In this document: positions 17,652-26,519 of the stretch, piece after piece
Numbering within the stretch: the stretch's first letter is position 1
Layout of the letters: the number at the start of each line of letters is the position of its first letter
Assembly (NCBI RefSeq): GCF_042610425.1
Contig: NZ_JBGJZM010000001.1
Coordinates: forward strand, 124,001-188,000
DNA from: Ectobacillus sp042610425
Lineage (GTDB): Bacteria; Bacillota; Bacilli; Bacillales; Bacillaceae_G
Reading direction: 5' to 3'
Length of the DNA stretch: 64,000 nucleotides
Program-made: the position numbers and the translations under genes
Notes under the pieces: model-generated
Told to the model about the DNA's origin: nothing
The model's database searches: none
Seen by the model: the letters and a program-made list of their open reading frames with translations, nothing else

Positions 17652-18731
17652 ATGCAGGATGATACGTTAAAGATGCTAAAGGATTTAACAGATGCAAAAG
17701 GAATCGCTGGGAATGAACGTGAGCCTCGTGAAGTGATGAAAAGATATATAGCTCCTTATGCAGATGAGATTACATATGATAACTTAGGAAGCTTAGTGGC
17801 TAAACAAGTTGGAGAAGTAAACGGACCGAGTATTATGGTTGCAGGGCATTTAGATGAAGTGGGCTTTATGATTACTAAGATAGATGAGAAAGGCTTTCTT
17901 CGTTTTCAAACGGTAGGTGGCTGGTGGTCACAGGTTATGCTTGCACAGCGCGTAACGATTGTTACGAATAAAGGTGATATTACGGGGATTATTGGCTCTA
18001 AGCCGCCTCATATCCTGCCGGCCGAAGCTCGAAAAAAACCGGTTGATATTAAGGATATGTTTATCGATATTGGTGCATCAAGTAAAGAAGAAGCATTGGA
18101 ATGGGGCGTATGTCCGGGAGATCAAGTTGTTCCTTACTTTGAATTTCAATTGATGAAAAACGAAAAAATGATGCTAGCAAAAGCATGGGACAATAGAATT
18201 GGTTGTGCCATTGCGATTGAAGTATTAAAGAGATTACATGATGAGGAACATCCTAACGTTGTATATGGCGTTGGAACAGTGCAGGAAGAAGTCGGACTTC
18301 GCGGTGCCAAAACAGCAACTCATTTCGTGCAACCTGATATAGGATTTGCTGTTGATGTTGGAATTGCTGGAGATACGCCGGGAATTTCGGATAAAGAAGC
18401 ACTCAGTAAAATGGGAAAAGGACCGCAAATTATCTTATACGATGCATCGATTGTAGCGCATAAAGGACTACGTGACTTTGTAGTAGATGTTGCGGATGAA
18501 AAGGGCATTCCTTATCAATACGATTACGTACCAGGCGGAGGAACAGATGCGGGATCCATTCATGTATCCTTGCAAGGTGTGCCTGCTTTAGCAATTACCA
18601 TTGCAACGCGTTATATTCATTCTCATGCAGCTATGCTTCACCGTGATGATTTTGAACATGCGGTGACATTGCTTGTGGAAGTTATCAAACGACTAGACCG
18701 CAGTAAAGTGAATGAACTTACATTTGATTAA
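17652..18731 (+). CDS. ysdC: M42 family glutamyl-type aminopeptidase (YsdC-like)
   Basis: Cytosolic metallo-aminopeptidase of family M42 (TET-type), 359 aa. The dinuclear metal site can be traced: His in VAGHLDEVGF, Asp in KAWDNRIG, the catalytic Glu pair in VGTVQEEVGLRGA, Asp in GFAVDVGIAGD and His in RYIHSHAAM. The PDZ-like insert of the family lies between about residues 70 and 170. The AGAAGGAGGG site gives a clear start. The gene stands in the same place as B. subtilis ysdC. Natural substrates are not known. Confidence 0.9.
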   Translation: MQDDTLKMLKDLTDAKGIAGNEREPREVMKRYIAPYADEITYDNLGSLVAKQVGEVNGPSIMVAGHLDEVGFMITKIDEKGFLRFQTVGGWWSQVMLAQRVTIVTNKGDITGIIGSKPPHILPAEARKKPVDIKDMFIDIGASSKEEALEWGVCPGDQVVPYFEFQLMKNEKMMLAKAWDNRIGCAIAIEVLKRLHDEEHPNVVYGVGTVQEEVGLRGAKTATHFVQPDIGFAVDVGIAGDTPGISDKEALSKMGKGPQIILYDASIVAHKGLRDFVVDVADEKGIPYQYDYVPGGGTDAGSIHVSLQGVPALAITIATRYIHSHAAMLHRDDFEHAVTLLVEVIKRLDRSKVNELTFD

Positions 18732-18770
18732 TACAAAAACGAGAGCGATGCTTCGCTCTCGTTTTTGTAT
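18731..18770. terminator. Bidirectional terminator between ysdC and sspI
   Basis: Perfect 18-bp arms (18731-18748 and 18753-18770) around a TGCT loop. A-run and T-run flank the GC-rich core CGAGAGCGA, so it can stop the two converging genes from either side. Confidence 0.92.
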
Positions 18771-18778
18771 TTGGATTG

Positions 18779-18991
18779 TTAGTTGTGTTGCAAGCCGTTT
18801 TGTAAGGTGGTAAGCATTTCTTTTTTTTCTTGTTCATTGGCATGTTGCCATATAATTTCGAACAGCACACCTAGCCCTGGAAGCATTTTCTCTTCTCCAC
18901 TTTGAATGGCATCTAAGATCGTCGCTTCTAATTCTGGCTGTGAATTTTGCGCCACATTTGCAATCACAGCACCTCGTAAATTAAAATTCAA
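18779..18991 (-). CDS. sspI: Small acid-soluble spore protein SspI
   Basis: Minor SASP of 70 aa made in the forespore. The sequence MNFNLRGAVIANVAQN and the core SGEEKMLPGLGVLFEIIWQH match B. subtilis SspI closely. It starts with TTG at 18991, 7 nt after an AGAGGTG site. It is transcribed against ysdC and divergently from the rRNA methylase gene. I did not find a convincing sigma-G promoter by eye. The gene is good evidence that the organism forms endospores. Confidence 0.93.
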   Translation of the reverse strand: MNFNLRGAVIANVAQNSQPELEATILDAIQSGEEKMLPGLGVLFEIIWQHANEQEKKEMLTTLQNGLQHN

Positions 18992-19098
18992 TTTGTATCA
19001 CCTCTTTACAGAATAAGATATCGTTAGTTTTTGATGTTTTCGTGTAATTATGTATGAAAATCGGCTATAATAATGAATCGAGAAGAGAGGGACGTTAC

Positions 19099-19863
19099 AT
19101 GAAAAAAATCGATTCACAGCAGAATGTACGGGTCAAGCAATGGAGAAAGTTACATACGAAAAAGGAACGCGATAAATCGGGGTTATTTATGATAGAGGGA
19201 TTCCATCTTGTCGAAGAGGCCTTACAAGCAAAAGGCATCGTTCGAGAGCTTATTATACAGGACAATATTGATGTGCCATCAAAGTGGGATGTAAGTAATA
19301 TTGAATTGTATATGGTTTCAGAGCCAGTTATGAAAACGATGTGTGAAACAGAAACGCCGCAAGGAATTGCAGCAATTTGTGAAAAACAAGAATTAAATAC
19401 GAGCTTCACGCAGGGAAAATATCTTCTATTAGATGGAATTCAAGATCCAGGAAACCTTGGAACGATTATCAGAACGGCAGATGCTGCTGGTATAGATGCG
19501 GTCATCGTAGGAGAAGGAACCGTGGATGTATACAATAGTAAAGTACTTCGTTCTACACAAGGATCTATTTTTCATCTTCCAATTATAAAGGGAGAATTAG
19601 AAGAAATTATGGAGCATATGCAGAAACATCATATACCTGTATATGGAACAGCACTGCACGGTGCTGTCGCGTATACGGAAGTACAGCCAACTACAAACTT
19701 TGCTCTCGTTCTTGGAAATGAGGGAAATGGCGTAAGACAAGAGATATTAGATCAATGTGATAAAAATTTATATATCCCTATACTAGGCAGTGCAGAGTCG
19801 TTAAATGTTGCGGTTGCAGCTGGAATTTTGACATACTATTTACAAAGCCAGGTTGCCAAGTAA
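19099..19863 (+). CDS. ysgA: TrmH/SpoU-family RNA 2'-O-methyltransferase (YsgA-like)
   Basis: SPOUT-class methyltransferase of 254 aa. The N-terminal substrate-binding domain (KKERDKSGLFMIEGFHLVEE) is followed by the knotted SAM domain with the three SpoU motifs: LLLDGIQDPGNLGTIIRTAD, FALVLGNEGNGVR and IPILGSAESLNVAVAAGI. B. subtilis YsgA stands at the same position, just before pheST. The exact RNA target cannot be read from sequence. The start at ATG 19099 follows AGAGAGGG; an upstream in-frame ATG at 19054 lacks a ribosome site. The promoter of the next unit lies inside its last codons. Confidence 0.9.
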   Translation: MKKIDSQQNVRVKQWRKLHTKKERDKSGLFMIEGFHLVEEALQAKGIVRELIIQDNIDVPSKWDVSNIELYMVSEPVMKTMCETETPQGIAAICEKQELNTSFTQGKYLLLDGIQDPGNLGTIIRTADAAGIDAVIVGEGTVDVYNSKVLRSTQGSIFHLPIIKGELEEIMEHMQKHHIPVYGTALHGAVAYTEVQPTTNFALVLGNEGNGVRQEILDQCDKNLYIPILGSAESLNVAVAAGILTYYLQSQVAK

Positions 19864-19881
19864 AGAAAAACTTTCTATAAT
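19853..19881 (+). promoter_or_regulatory. Sigma-A promoter of pheST
   Basis: TTGCCA (19853-19858), 17-nt spacer, TATAAT (19876-19881). The -35 box lies in the 3' end of ysgA. Confidence 0.8.
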
Positions 19882-19907
19882 AGAACAAACTGAATCTTTA
19901 AATACGA

Positions 19908-20140
19908 TGAAAGAGAGCAGTAGCTTGTTCCTCGCCATACAGGGAGAAAATGCCGATGACTGTGAGCATTTTTATGGTAGATACATGTGAATTCACCTCT
20001 AGAGTAGGCGCCGGGACCACGGATCGTGTAAAGGCGTACCGGTTAGACCGTTATGAAAATGAAGTGAACAGCACTTGTGCTGTTAAATTGGGTGGTACCG
20101 CGATTAAGTCTCGTCCCTTTTCGAAGGATGAGGCTTTTTT
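19908..20140 (+). ncRNA. T-box leader of pheST (Phe, specifier TTC)
   Basis: tRNA-Phe-sensing leader. The T-box core TGGGTGGTACCGCG is at 20089-20102. The terminator stem runs from CTCGTCC (20110-20116) to GGATGAG and is followed by T's at 20135-20140. At the foot of stem I, GAGAG near 19913 pairs with CCTCT at 19996-20000. The codon before it is TTC (19992-19994) followed by A, matching the phenylalanine genes downstream. Confidence 0.92.
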
Positions 20141-20230
20141 ATATGTCATTTTTTTGTTCGGTTTAAAAAGGAAGCAATAGACAAATCCGAACATATTCCG
20201 GTAGGGAAACAATTTAAGGAGGTTTACTAT

Positions 20231-21268
20231 ATGGAGGATCGTTTAAAGCAACTCGAACAGGACGCACTTGCAAGAATTTCGTCTTCTACTATTTTGAAGG
20301 AATTAAATGAAGTACGTGTTGCGTTCCTAGGGAAAAAAGGACCGATTACAGAAGTGCTTCGTGGGATGGGAAAACTATCGCAAGAAGAAAGACCACGTAT
20401 GGGAGCGCTTGTCAATGAGGTTCGTGAAACCATTCAAAAACATTTAGAAGAGAAGCTAGATGCGCTTGAAAAAGCAGCAACGAAGCAACGTTTAGCTCTT
20501 GAAACAATCGATGTAACATTGCCAGGCCGCAAGGTTGCAGTCGGATCACATCATCCATTAACATCCGTAATCGAAGAAATTGAAGATTTATTTATCGGAA
20601 TGGGCTATGAAATTGCTGAGGGACCGGAAGTAGAACAAGATTACTTCAACTTTGAAGCATTAAATCTTCCGAAAAGCCATCCCGCTCGTGATATGCAGGA
20701 TTCTTTCTACATTTCAGATGAAAAAATATTACTTCGTACGCACACATCTCCCGTGCAAGCGAGAACGATGGTCAAACATAATGGAAAAGGTCCTATCAAA
20801 ATCATTTGTCCTGGTAAAGTGTATCGCCGTGATGACGACGATGCGACCCATTCCCATCAGTTCATGCAAATTGAAGGGCTTGTTATCGATAAAAACATTC
20901 GTATGAGTGATCTAAAGGGAACGCTCGAAGTATTTGCAAAGAAAATGTTCGGGGATGATCGCGAAATTCGTTTACGCCCAAGCTTCTTCCCATTCACAGA
21001 GCCTTCTGTAGAAATGGACATTTCCTGTATGATGTGCGGTGGTCATGGTTGCGGTACGTGTAAAGGAACAGGCTGGATTGAAATTCTAGGAGCAGGTATG
21101 GTTCATCCAAATGTACTTCGCATGGGCGGATACGATCCGGCTGAGTACCAAGGCTTTGCATTTGGTATGGGACCAGAACGGATTGCCATGTTGAAATATG
21201 GTATTGATGATATTCGTCATTTCTATACAAATGATTTGCGTTTCTTACAACAATTTAAACGAGCTTAA
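20231..21268 (+). CDS. pheS: Phenylalanine-tRNA ligase alpha subunit
   Basis: Catalytic subunit (345 aa) of the alpha2-beta2 synthetase. After a coiled-coil N-terminus that grips tRNA, the class II core has motif 2 KVYRRDDDDATHSHQFMQIEG (quoted as VYRRDDDDATHSHQF) and motif 3 GFAFGMGPERIAMLKYGI. A zinc-like Cys cluster CMMCGGHGCGTCKGTG is also present, common in Bacillus PheS. The GGAGG site and ATG at 20231 are clear. pheT starts 13 nt later; both are governed by the T-box. Confidence 0.96.
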   Translation: MEDRLKQLEQDALARISSSTILKELNEVRVAFLGKKGPITEVLRGMGKLSQEERPRMGALVNEVRETIQKHLEEKLDALEKAATKQRLALETIDVTLPGRKVAVGSHHPLTSVIEEIEDLFIGMGYEIAEGPEVEQDYFNFEALNLPKSHPARDMQDSFYISDEKILLRTHTSPVQARTMVKHNGKGPIKIICPGKVYRRDDDDATHSHQFMQIEGLVIDKNIRMSDLKGTLEVFAKKMFGDDREIRLRPSFFPFTEPSVEMDISCMMCGGHGCGTCKGTGWIEILGAGMVHPNVLRMGGYDPAEYQGFAFGMGPERIAMLKYGIDDIRHFYTNDLRFLQQFKRA

Positions 21269-21281
21269 GGAGGGATGAAGC

Positions 21282-23702
21282 ATGTTCGTATCATACCGAT
21301 GGTTACAAGAATATGTGAATTTGGACGGCGTCACTGCACAAGAGTTAGCTGATAAAATTACGAAAAGCGGTATTGAAGTAGAAGGTGTGGAAGTACGAAA
21401 TAAAGGGGTACAAAACGTAGTCGTTGGCTATGTGTTAGAACGAGAAAAACATCCAGAAGCAGATAAGCTTAATAAATGCCTTGTGGATATCGGCGAGGAA
21501 GAACCGGTACAAATCATTTGCGGTGCACCTAATGTAGCAGCAGGACAAAAAGTTGCCGTTGCGAAAATTGGAGCTAGACTTCCTGGTGGTGTAAAAATTA
21601 AAAAAGCAAAGCTTCGCGGAGAGCTTTCTCAAGGTATGATTTGCTCCCTTCAAGAACTTGGCGTTGACGCTAAGCTCGTACCGAAGGAATATAGCGATGG
21701 AATTTTTGTTTTTCCAAGCGATGTAGAAATCGGAGCAGATGCAATAGAGCTTCTAGGATTAAACGATGAAATTCTAGAGCTTGGTTTAACACCAAACCGC
21801 GCTGATTGTTTAAATATGATTGGGGTTGCCTATGAAGTTGCAGCTATATTAGGAAGTAATGTGAAGCTACCTACCACCGAATTAGAAGAACAATCAGAAA
21901 AAACATCCGATTATATTTCTATTTCCGTTCTAGCACCAGAGGACAGTCCATTATACACAGCAAGAATGGTGAAGAATGTGAAAATTGGTCCTTCTCCTAT
22001 CTGGATGCAAACACGGCTCATGGCAGCGGGCGTTCGTCCTATCAATAATGTAGTAGATATAACCAATTACATTTTAATGGAATATGGTCAGCCTCTTCAT
22101 GCGTTTGACTACGATAAGTTAGGCTCGAAAGAAATCGTTGTTCGTCTTGCAGATGAAGGGGAAAAGATGACGACTTTAGACGATGTAGAACGTACGTTAC
22201 ACCGTGAGCATCTTCTTATTACAAATGGTGAAAAAGCGGTTGCAGTTGCTGGTGTAATGGGCGGTGCAAACAGTGAAGTAGATGCAAGTACTGTAAATGT
22301 ACTGATTGAGTCTGCTTATTTTGCCGGACAAACTGTACGAAAAGCATCTAAGGATTTAGGGTTACGTAGTGAAGCAAGTGCACGCTTTGAAAAGGGTATT
22401 GATCCTCTTCGTACAATTGAAGCTGGAGAAATGGCAGCTGCATTAATGGCAAAATACGCAGAGGGTGAAGTACTAGAAGGCATAGTAGAAGCAAATCACT
22501 TACAAATTACAGATACAATCGTTTCTGTTACAACTGAAAAGATAAACAGTGTTCTCGGAACTGAAATTACTGCCCCGCAGGTAGCAACTATATTTACGAA
22601 CTTACAATTTACGTTCGCGCAAGAAGGCGAAGTTTTTCATGTAACTGTACCAACAAGAAGACCGGATATTACAATAGCGGAAGATTTAATCGAAGAAGTA
22701 GGTCGTCTATATGGGTATGATCATATCCCATCAACGCTTCCTGTTGCAGAGACTACTCGCGGAAAATTAAGTGAATCGCAAGCGAAACGCCGCAAAATTC
22801 GTCGTTTCCTAGAAAGTACAGGTCTTTATGAAGCGATTACGTACTCGCTAACAAATGAAGAACGAGCAAAACAGTTTGCTATCCATCAAACTGAAGCAGC
22901 TGCTGTTCGTTTATCCTTACCAATGAGTGAGGAACGCAGTCAGCTTCGACTTAGTTTGCTTCCTCATTTGCTAGAAGCTGTTGTATATAATAACGCACGT
23001 AAAATTGAAAATGTCGCCTTATATGAAATTGGATCCGTATTCCTCCCAGCAGGTTTACAGGAACAACCTCAAGAAGAGCAACATGTTGCAGCTGTTCTAA
23101 CAGGAACATATTATGAGCACGCTTGGCAAGGGGAAAAGAAAACAGCTGATTTCTATGTTTTAAAAGGAATTGTAGAAGGATTAATGGAAACGTTAGGTGT
23201 GTCTGAATCTATTACTTACCAAACATCTGAGCGTGATGGATTGCATCCAGGAAGAACTGCAAGTGTTCTTCTTGATGGGAAAGAAATTGGTTTTATCGGC
23301 CAATCGCATCCAGAAATGCAAAAACAGTTAGATATAAAAGATACATTTGTTTTTGAATTGTTACTTACACCGCTTTTACAAGCCAATGCGAAGGAAGTTG
23401 GATACGAAATGATTCCGCGTTATCCATCTATTTCTCGTGATATTGCACTTGTTGTAGATACAAAAACACTTGCATACGATGTGCAAGCCGTAATCGTAAA
23501 AGCAGGTGGAAAGCTATTGAAAGAAGCAATTCTCTTCGATTTATATGACGGAGAAAAAATGGAGGAAGGCAAAAAGTCCCTTGCTTTCTCATTGCGCTAC
23601 TACGATCCAGAACGTACGCTAACAGACGAAGAAGTAACCGAAGCCCATGAGCTTGTGTTACAAGCAGTGGAAGAAACATTCCATGCACAACTTCGTAAAT
23701 AA
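21282..23702 (+). CDS. pheT: Phenylalanine-tRNA ligase beta subunit
   Basis: Large subunit, 806 aa. Domains in order: B1 and the EMAP/tRNA-binding OB fold (about 40-155, VVVGYVLEREKHPEADKL), B3/B4 editing domain that removes Tyr-tRNA(Phe) (about 205-390), B5, the catalytically inactive synthetase-like core (about 480-690), and the C-terminal FDX anticodon-binding domain (PRYPSISRDIALVVD). The length is typical. It forms an operon with pheS and ends in a terminator 36 nt downstream. Confidence 0.96.
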   Translation: MFVSYRWLQEYVNLDGVTAQELADKITKSGIEVEGVEVRNKGVQNVVVGYVLEREKHPEADKLNKCLVDIGEEEPVQIICGAPNVAAGQKVAVAKIGARLPGGVKIKKAKLRGELSQGMICSLQELGVDAKLVPKEYSDGIFVFPSDVEIGADAIELLGLNDEILELGLTPNRADCLNMIGVAYEVAAILGSNVKLPTTELEEQSEKTSDYISISVLAPEDSPLYTARMVKNVKIGPSPIWMQTRLMAAGVRPINNVVDITNYILMEYGQPLHAFDYDKLGSKEIVVRLADEGEKMTTLDDVERTLHREHLLITNGEKAVAVAGVMGGANSEVDASTVNVLIESAYFAGQTVRKASKDLGLRSEASARFEKGIDPLRTIEAGEMAAALMAKYAEGEVLEGIVEANHLQITDTIVSVTTEKINSVLGTEITAPQVATIFTNLQFTFAQEGEVFHVTVPTRRPDITIAEDLIEEVGRLYGYDHIPSTLPVAETTRGKLSESQAKRRKIRRFLESTGLYEAITYSLTNEERAKQFAIHQTEAAAVRLSLPMSEERSQLRLSLLPHLLEAVVYNNARKIENVALYEIGSVFLPAGLQEQPQEEQHVAAVLTGTYYEHAWQGEKKTADFYVLKGIVEGLMETLGVSESITYQTSERDGLHPGRTASVLLDGKEIGFIGQSHPEMQKQLDIKDTFVFELLLTPLLQANAKEVGYEMIPRYPSISRDIALVVDTKTLAYDVQAVIVKAGGKLLKEAILFDLYDGEKMEEGKKSLAFSLRYYDPERTLTDEEVTEAHELVLQAVEETFHAQLRK

Positions 23703-23737
23703 AATCTAGAAAAAACGAGTCCCAAGGAATTTATTGT

Positions 23738-23776
23738 GACCACTGAAGTACTATTTTTCAGTGGTCTTATTTATTT
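23738..23776 (+). terminator. Terminator of pheST
   Basis: GACCACTGA (23738-23746) pairs with TCAGTGGTC (23758-23766), followed by a T-rich stretch. Confidence 0.75.
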
Positions 23777-23799
23777 ATGAGTTAGGAATAGATAAATCT

Positions 23800-24058
23800 A
23801 GATTGGTTTGTACCCGTTCGCGTGAAAAACGATAGGGGTGGGAACAAAAGAGATAGGTTTATGCCCGCTTGTGTGAAAACACGATGAGGGCGGGAACAAA
23901 AGAGATAGGAATGTGCCCGTTCGCGTGAAAAAACGATAGGGGCGGGAACAAAAGAGATCGATTTGAGCCCGCTTGTGTGAAAAAACGATGAGGGCGGGAA
24001 CAAAAGAGATAGGTTTATGCCCGCTTGTGTGAAAAAACGATGGGGGTTGGAACAAAAG
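23800..24058. repeat. Five tandem copies of a 52-bp unit
   Basis: Units run 23800-23850 (51 bp), 23851-23902, 23903-23954, 23955-24006 and 24007-24058. Each holds CCCGYTYGYGTGAAAA, then CGATRRGGGYGGG and AACAAAAGAGAT, plus an 8-9 nt variable stretch at its start. CCCGC/GCGGG-type ends can pair in each unit. Two linked variants occur: CTTGTG with GATGAGGG (copies 2 and 4, largely 5) and TTCGCG with GATAGGGG (copies 1 and 3). Open frames of up to 118 codons on the reverse strand come only from the repetition. The stretch 24059-24213 holds a short inverted repeat (GCACTGA 24064-24070 with TCAGTGC 24109-24115) and nothing else I recognise. Confidence 0.92.
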
Positions 24059-24213
24059 AGCTTGCACTGATGAGTTTTCATCGCACCATTTTTCGAACCC
24101 CACCTTTTTCAGTGCCCTCGCATTTGTTGAGGAACTCGTTTTTTTATACTGCACTATTTTGATAAAAGGAAGAAAATCGATAATAAAGATCTAACACCGT
24201 TAATAAAAAGTTA

Positions 24214-25155
24214 CTAGGATTTAGCTGCTATTCGCATCGCTTTTTCCGTGTTTGCAAAATGCAGCTTCACAAACTGAGTTAGACTTTCTTTTCCGCGTGT
24301 TTTAATTAGTTTTGCAGCAGCTTGGTCCACCTTTGAGCCTGCTCCCTTTGGTATAATAAATCCTGCTTTTGTTCCAAGCTCATTCATATGTTTAACAAAG
24401 GCATATCTGGCGATAATAGAAGCAGCGGCTACCGCAATGTGAATTTGTTCGCCCTTTGTGGCAAAATATACAAGTTCTCGCTGAATCGTCTTCTGTTTTC
24501 GCAGATAGTTATAATAAATGTCTGGTTTTACAAATTGGTCAATTAAAATGGCTTCTGGTTGTTTCGGTGCTATTTTTTTTCGTACATTTGTAATGGCTTG
24601 ATTGTGTAGCTTGGCTTTCATCTCACCTTGATTCGTTCCGTTAGCTTGGAGTGCATTGTATTTTTCATTCGGTAACACTAGTAGGCTGTACGGAAGAAAC
24701 GGGATAAGCTGTTTGGCAATGGCAGTAATTTGTTCGTCGTTTAAGTCCTTGCTGTCGCGAACGCCGAGCTCTTTTAGTAGCGGAATTTGGGACGATTCTA
24801 CATAGGTAGCCACAACCGTGATTGGACCGAAGTAATCACCCGTTCCTACCTCATCTGATCCGATTATGGACATCGTTCCAATTGCAGGAGGAGGTGAAAA
24901 ACTTGTTGTTTCTGATTTTTTCTTCGAATTTTTCGGTGCAACAGTTGCATCTTTCACCCAGCGAGAGGATTCACTTTTTGCATCCGAGCCTTGAAATAGT
25001 ACTTTTCCAGATTTATAGGCGGTAATCGTACAGGATGGCAGCTTTGCAATAAATATTCCTCCTTGAGGAACCTTCGTAATTATGTTATTTTCATATTGCA
25101 TCCGCATTTGTTGTATAACAGAAAGAGACACTTGAATGACTTCAGAATTGGTCAA
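24214..25155 (-). CDS. rnhC: Ribonuclease HIII
   Basis: Removes RNA from RNA-DNA hybrids, 313 aa. The N-terminal TBP-like substrate-binding domain spans about 1-90; the RNase H fold has the hallmark Asp101-Glu102 in GSDEVGTGDYFGP, Asp in RDSKDLND and Asp in ILIDQFVKPD. The Gly-Thr-Gly after DEV is typical of HIII rather than HII. It begins with TTG at 25155, preceded by AAAAAGGAG. It is encoded opposite to its neighbours, between two repeat blocks. Confidence 0.94.
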   Translation of the reverse strand: MTNSEVIQVSLSVIQQMRMQYENNIITKVPQGGIFIAKLPSCTITAYKSGKVLFQGSDAKSESSRWVKDATVAPKNSKKKSETTSFSPPPAIGTMSIIGSDEVGTGDYFGPITVVATYVESSQIPLLKELGVRDSKDLNDEQITAIAKQLIPFLPYSLLVLPNEKYNALQANGTNQGEMKAKLHNQAITNVRKKIAPKQPEAILIDQFVKPDIYYNYLRKQKTIQRELVYFATKGEQIHIAVAAASIIARYAFVKHMNELGTKAGFIIPKGAGSKVDQAAAKLIKTRGKESLTQFVKLHFANTEKAMRIAAKS

Positions 25156-25209
25156 TTTGGAAACTCCTTTTTTGGAAATTATGAGTTAGTGAAAAAATAT
25201 GGGTCAGAG

Positions 25210-25500
25210 AACCTCTGCCCTATTGGACTGAACGAACCGGCTTTGCTTTTCTTGTGATCTAGCGCCGCTGGCTAGCTCCTTCCGGTCAGAGAACCTTCTC
25301 CCCAGAAGGCAAAAAGCGCCTTCTAGGTCGAAGAACCTCTGCCCTCCGGAGCTGAACGAGCCGGCTTCGCTTTTCTTGTGATCCAGCTACGCCGGCTAGT
25401 CCCTCCGGTCAGAGAACCCTCGCCCATAAAGGCCAAGAGCGCCTTTTTGTGTGAGGAACCTCTGCCCTATGGGACTGAGCAAGCCGGCTTCGCTTTTCTT
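25210..25500. repeat. Tandem block of a dispersed ~124-bp Bacillaceae-type repeat
   Basis: The phrase AACCTCTGCCCT starts at 25210, 25334 and 25457, giving two full units (124 and 123 bp) and a partial third. Each carries GGACTGARC or GGAGCTGAAC, then GAGCCGGCTTCGCTTTTCTT, then a GCCGGCTAG stretch and CCGGTCAGAGAACC. In units 1 and 2 a hairpin changes on both sides: AGAAGGC/GCCTTCT against AAAGGC/GCCTTT. A further copy of its central part lies at 63686-63717. It is non-coding and fills the rnhC-zapA gap. Confidence 0.88.
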
Positions 25501-25596
25501 TATAATCATACCGAATTTTGCTTTGTAATTCCATATATGGTTTGTTCATGGTATGATATAGTTTAGGATTCTTTATGTTGATTGGAGGACAGGGAG

Positions 25597-25866
25597 TTGT
25601 CACAGCAAAACGAGAAACGAATGAAAATTTCTGTGGAGATCTACGGCCAGCAATATTCGGTTGTTGGAGATGAAAGCACGAGTCATATGCGCATGGTTGC
25701 GGCCATTGTTGATGATAAGATGCGCGAAATAAACGCCAAGAATCCTTCTCTTGACATAAATAGATTGGCAGTGCTTACTGCAGTAAATGTTGTACATGAT
25801 TATATTAAATTAAAAGAAGAAACAGAACGATTAAAAGAAAGAATAAAAGGAATGAATGAAGAATGA
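25597..25866 (+). CDS. zapA: Cell division protein ZapA
   Basis: Small cytosolic protein (89 aa) that bundles FtsZ filaments at the division ring. The ZapA fold can be read as ISVEIYGQQYSVVGDES, then MREINAKNPSLDINRLAVLTA and a C-terminal coiled coil (LKEETERLKERIKG). The frame is open from 25582, but GGAGG at 25585-25589 sits 7 nt before TTG 25597, the likely start. Its stop overlaps the next start (ATGA). Confidence 0.9.
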   Translation: MSQQNEKRMKISVEIYGQQYSVVGDESTSHMRMVAAIVDDKMREINAKNPSLDINRLAVLTAVNVVHDYIKLKEETERLKERIKGMNEE

Positions 25867-26399
25867 TCGATTTAATCATCATCGCTGTACTTCTCATCGG
25901 TTTTTTTATTGGGTTGAAACGAGGGCTTATTTTACAAATCGTTCGCATTATTAGTTTCATGGCTGCGTATTTTGTAGCTTATACATACTCTGCTGCGTTT
26001 GCACCCTCATTAAAGAGCATTATTCCCTATCCGCTGCAAACAGTGCAGCAAATGCCCGTCTGGCTCAGTTCGGTAGATGTAGAGGCAGTTTTTTACCGAG
26101 GGCTCGCGTTTGTTATTTTATTTTTCTTGACGACTTTTGCACTGTCCATGATTGGACATTTGCTCAATATATTTGCTCAAATACCCATATTAAAGCAAGC
26201 TAATGCGCTAGGTGGCGGCATACTTGGTCTTGTAGAAGTATATATTTTGCTTTTTGTTATCATTTTAGTTGGGACGATTTTGCCAATCCAACAAGTGCAA
26301 ACGTCTATACATCAATCTGTCCTTTGCAAAGTAATTGCTGATGATACGCCTGTCCTTTCGGATAAAGTGAAGCAATTGTGGACAAATGGTAAAGTGTGA
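25863..26399 (+). CDS. CvpA family membrane protein (YshB-like)
   Basis: Membrane protein of 178 aa with four predicted hydrophobic helices: residues 2-20 (LIIIAVLLIGFFIGLKRG), 25-45, 75-100 and 118-140. The GLKRGLILQIVR segment after helix 1 is a CvpA hallmark. CvpA is needed for colicin V production in E. coli; its role in Bacillus is unknown. It overlaps zapA by 4 nt, so the two are coupled, as in B. subtilis zapA-yshB. Confidence 0.88.
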   Translation: MIDLIIIAVLLIGFFIGLKRGLILQIVRIISFMAAYFVAYTYSAAFAPSLKSIIPYPLQTVQQMPVWLSSVDVEAVFYRGLAFVILFFLTTFALSMIGHLLNIFAQIPILKQANALGGGILGLVEVYILLFVIILVGTILPIQQVQTSIHQSVLCKVIADDTPVLSDKVKQLWTNGKV

Positions 26400-26440
26400 C
26401 AATGAACTGCTTAGAGATACAAGGTAAGTACTTCGAAAAG

Positions 26441-26490
26441 TGGACCGTTTTGCAGAATTCTGTTACATTGAGAGTTTCTGTAACGGTCCA
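26441..26490 (+). terminator. Hairpin after cvpA
   Basis: TGGACCGTT (26441-26449) and AACGGTCCA (26482-26490) are perfectly complementary, then TTTCGCTTGTTTT. Likely terminator for zapA-cvpA with a long loop. Confidence 0.55.
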
Positions 26491-26519
26491 TTTCGCTTGT
26501 TTTAGATTGGAGACTATGT

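Noticed and set aside
18992..19098. Sigma-G promoter of sspI
   Set aside because: I expected one in the divergent gap but could not match both boxes with good spacing.
23800..24058. 52-bp repeats as a CRISPR array
   Set aside because: Units are contiguous and nearly identical, with only 8-9 variable bases and no spacers of normal size.
23782..24154. Reverse-strand open frames of 99 and 118 codons
   Set aside because: They run through the 52-bp tandem repeat; a repeat unit without stops opens several frames. No ribosome site and no conserved domain.
25063..25603. Open frames of 62-64 codons on both strands before zapA
   Set aside because: They lie in the 124-bp repeat block or overlap rnhC and lack ribosome sites.
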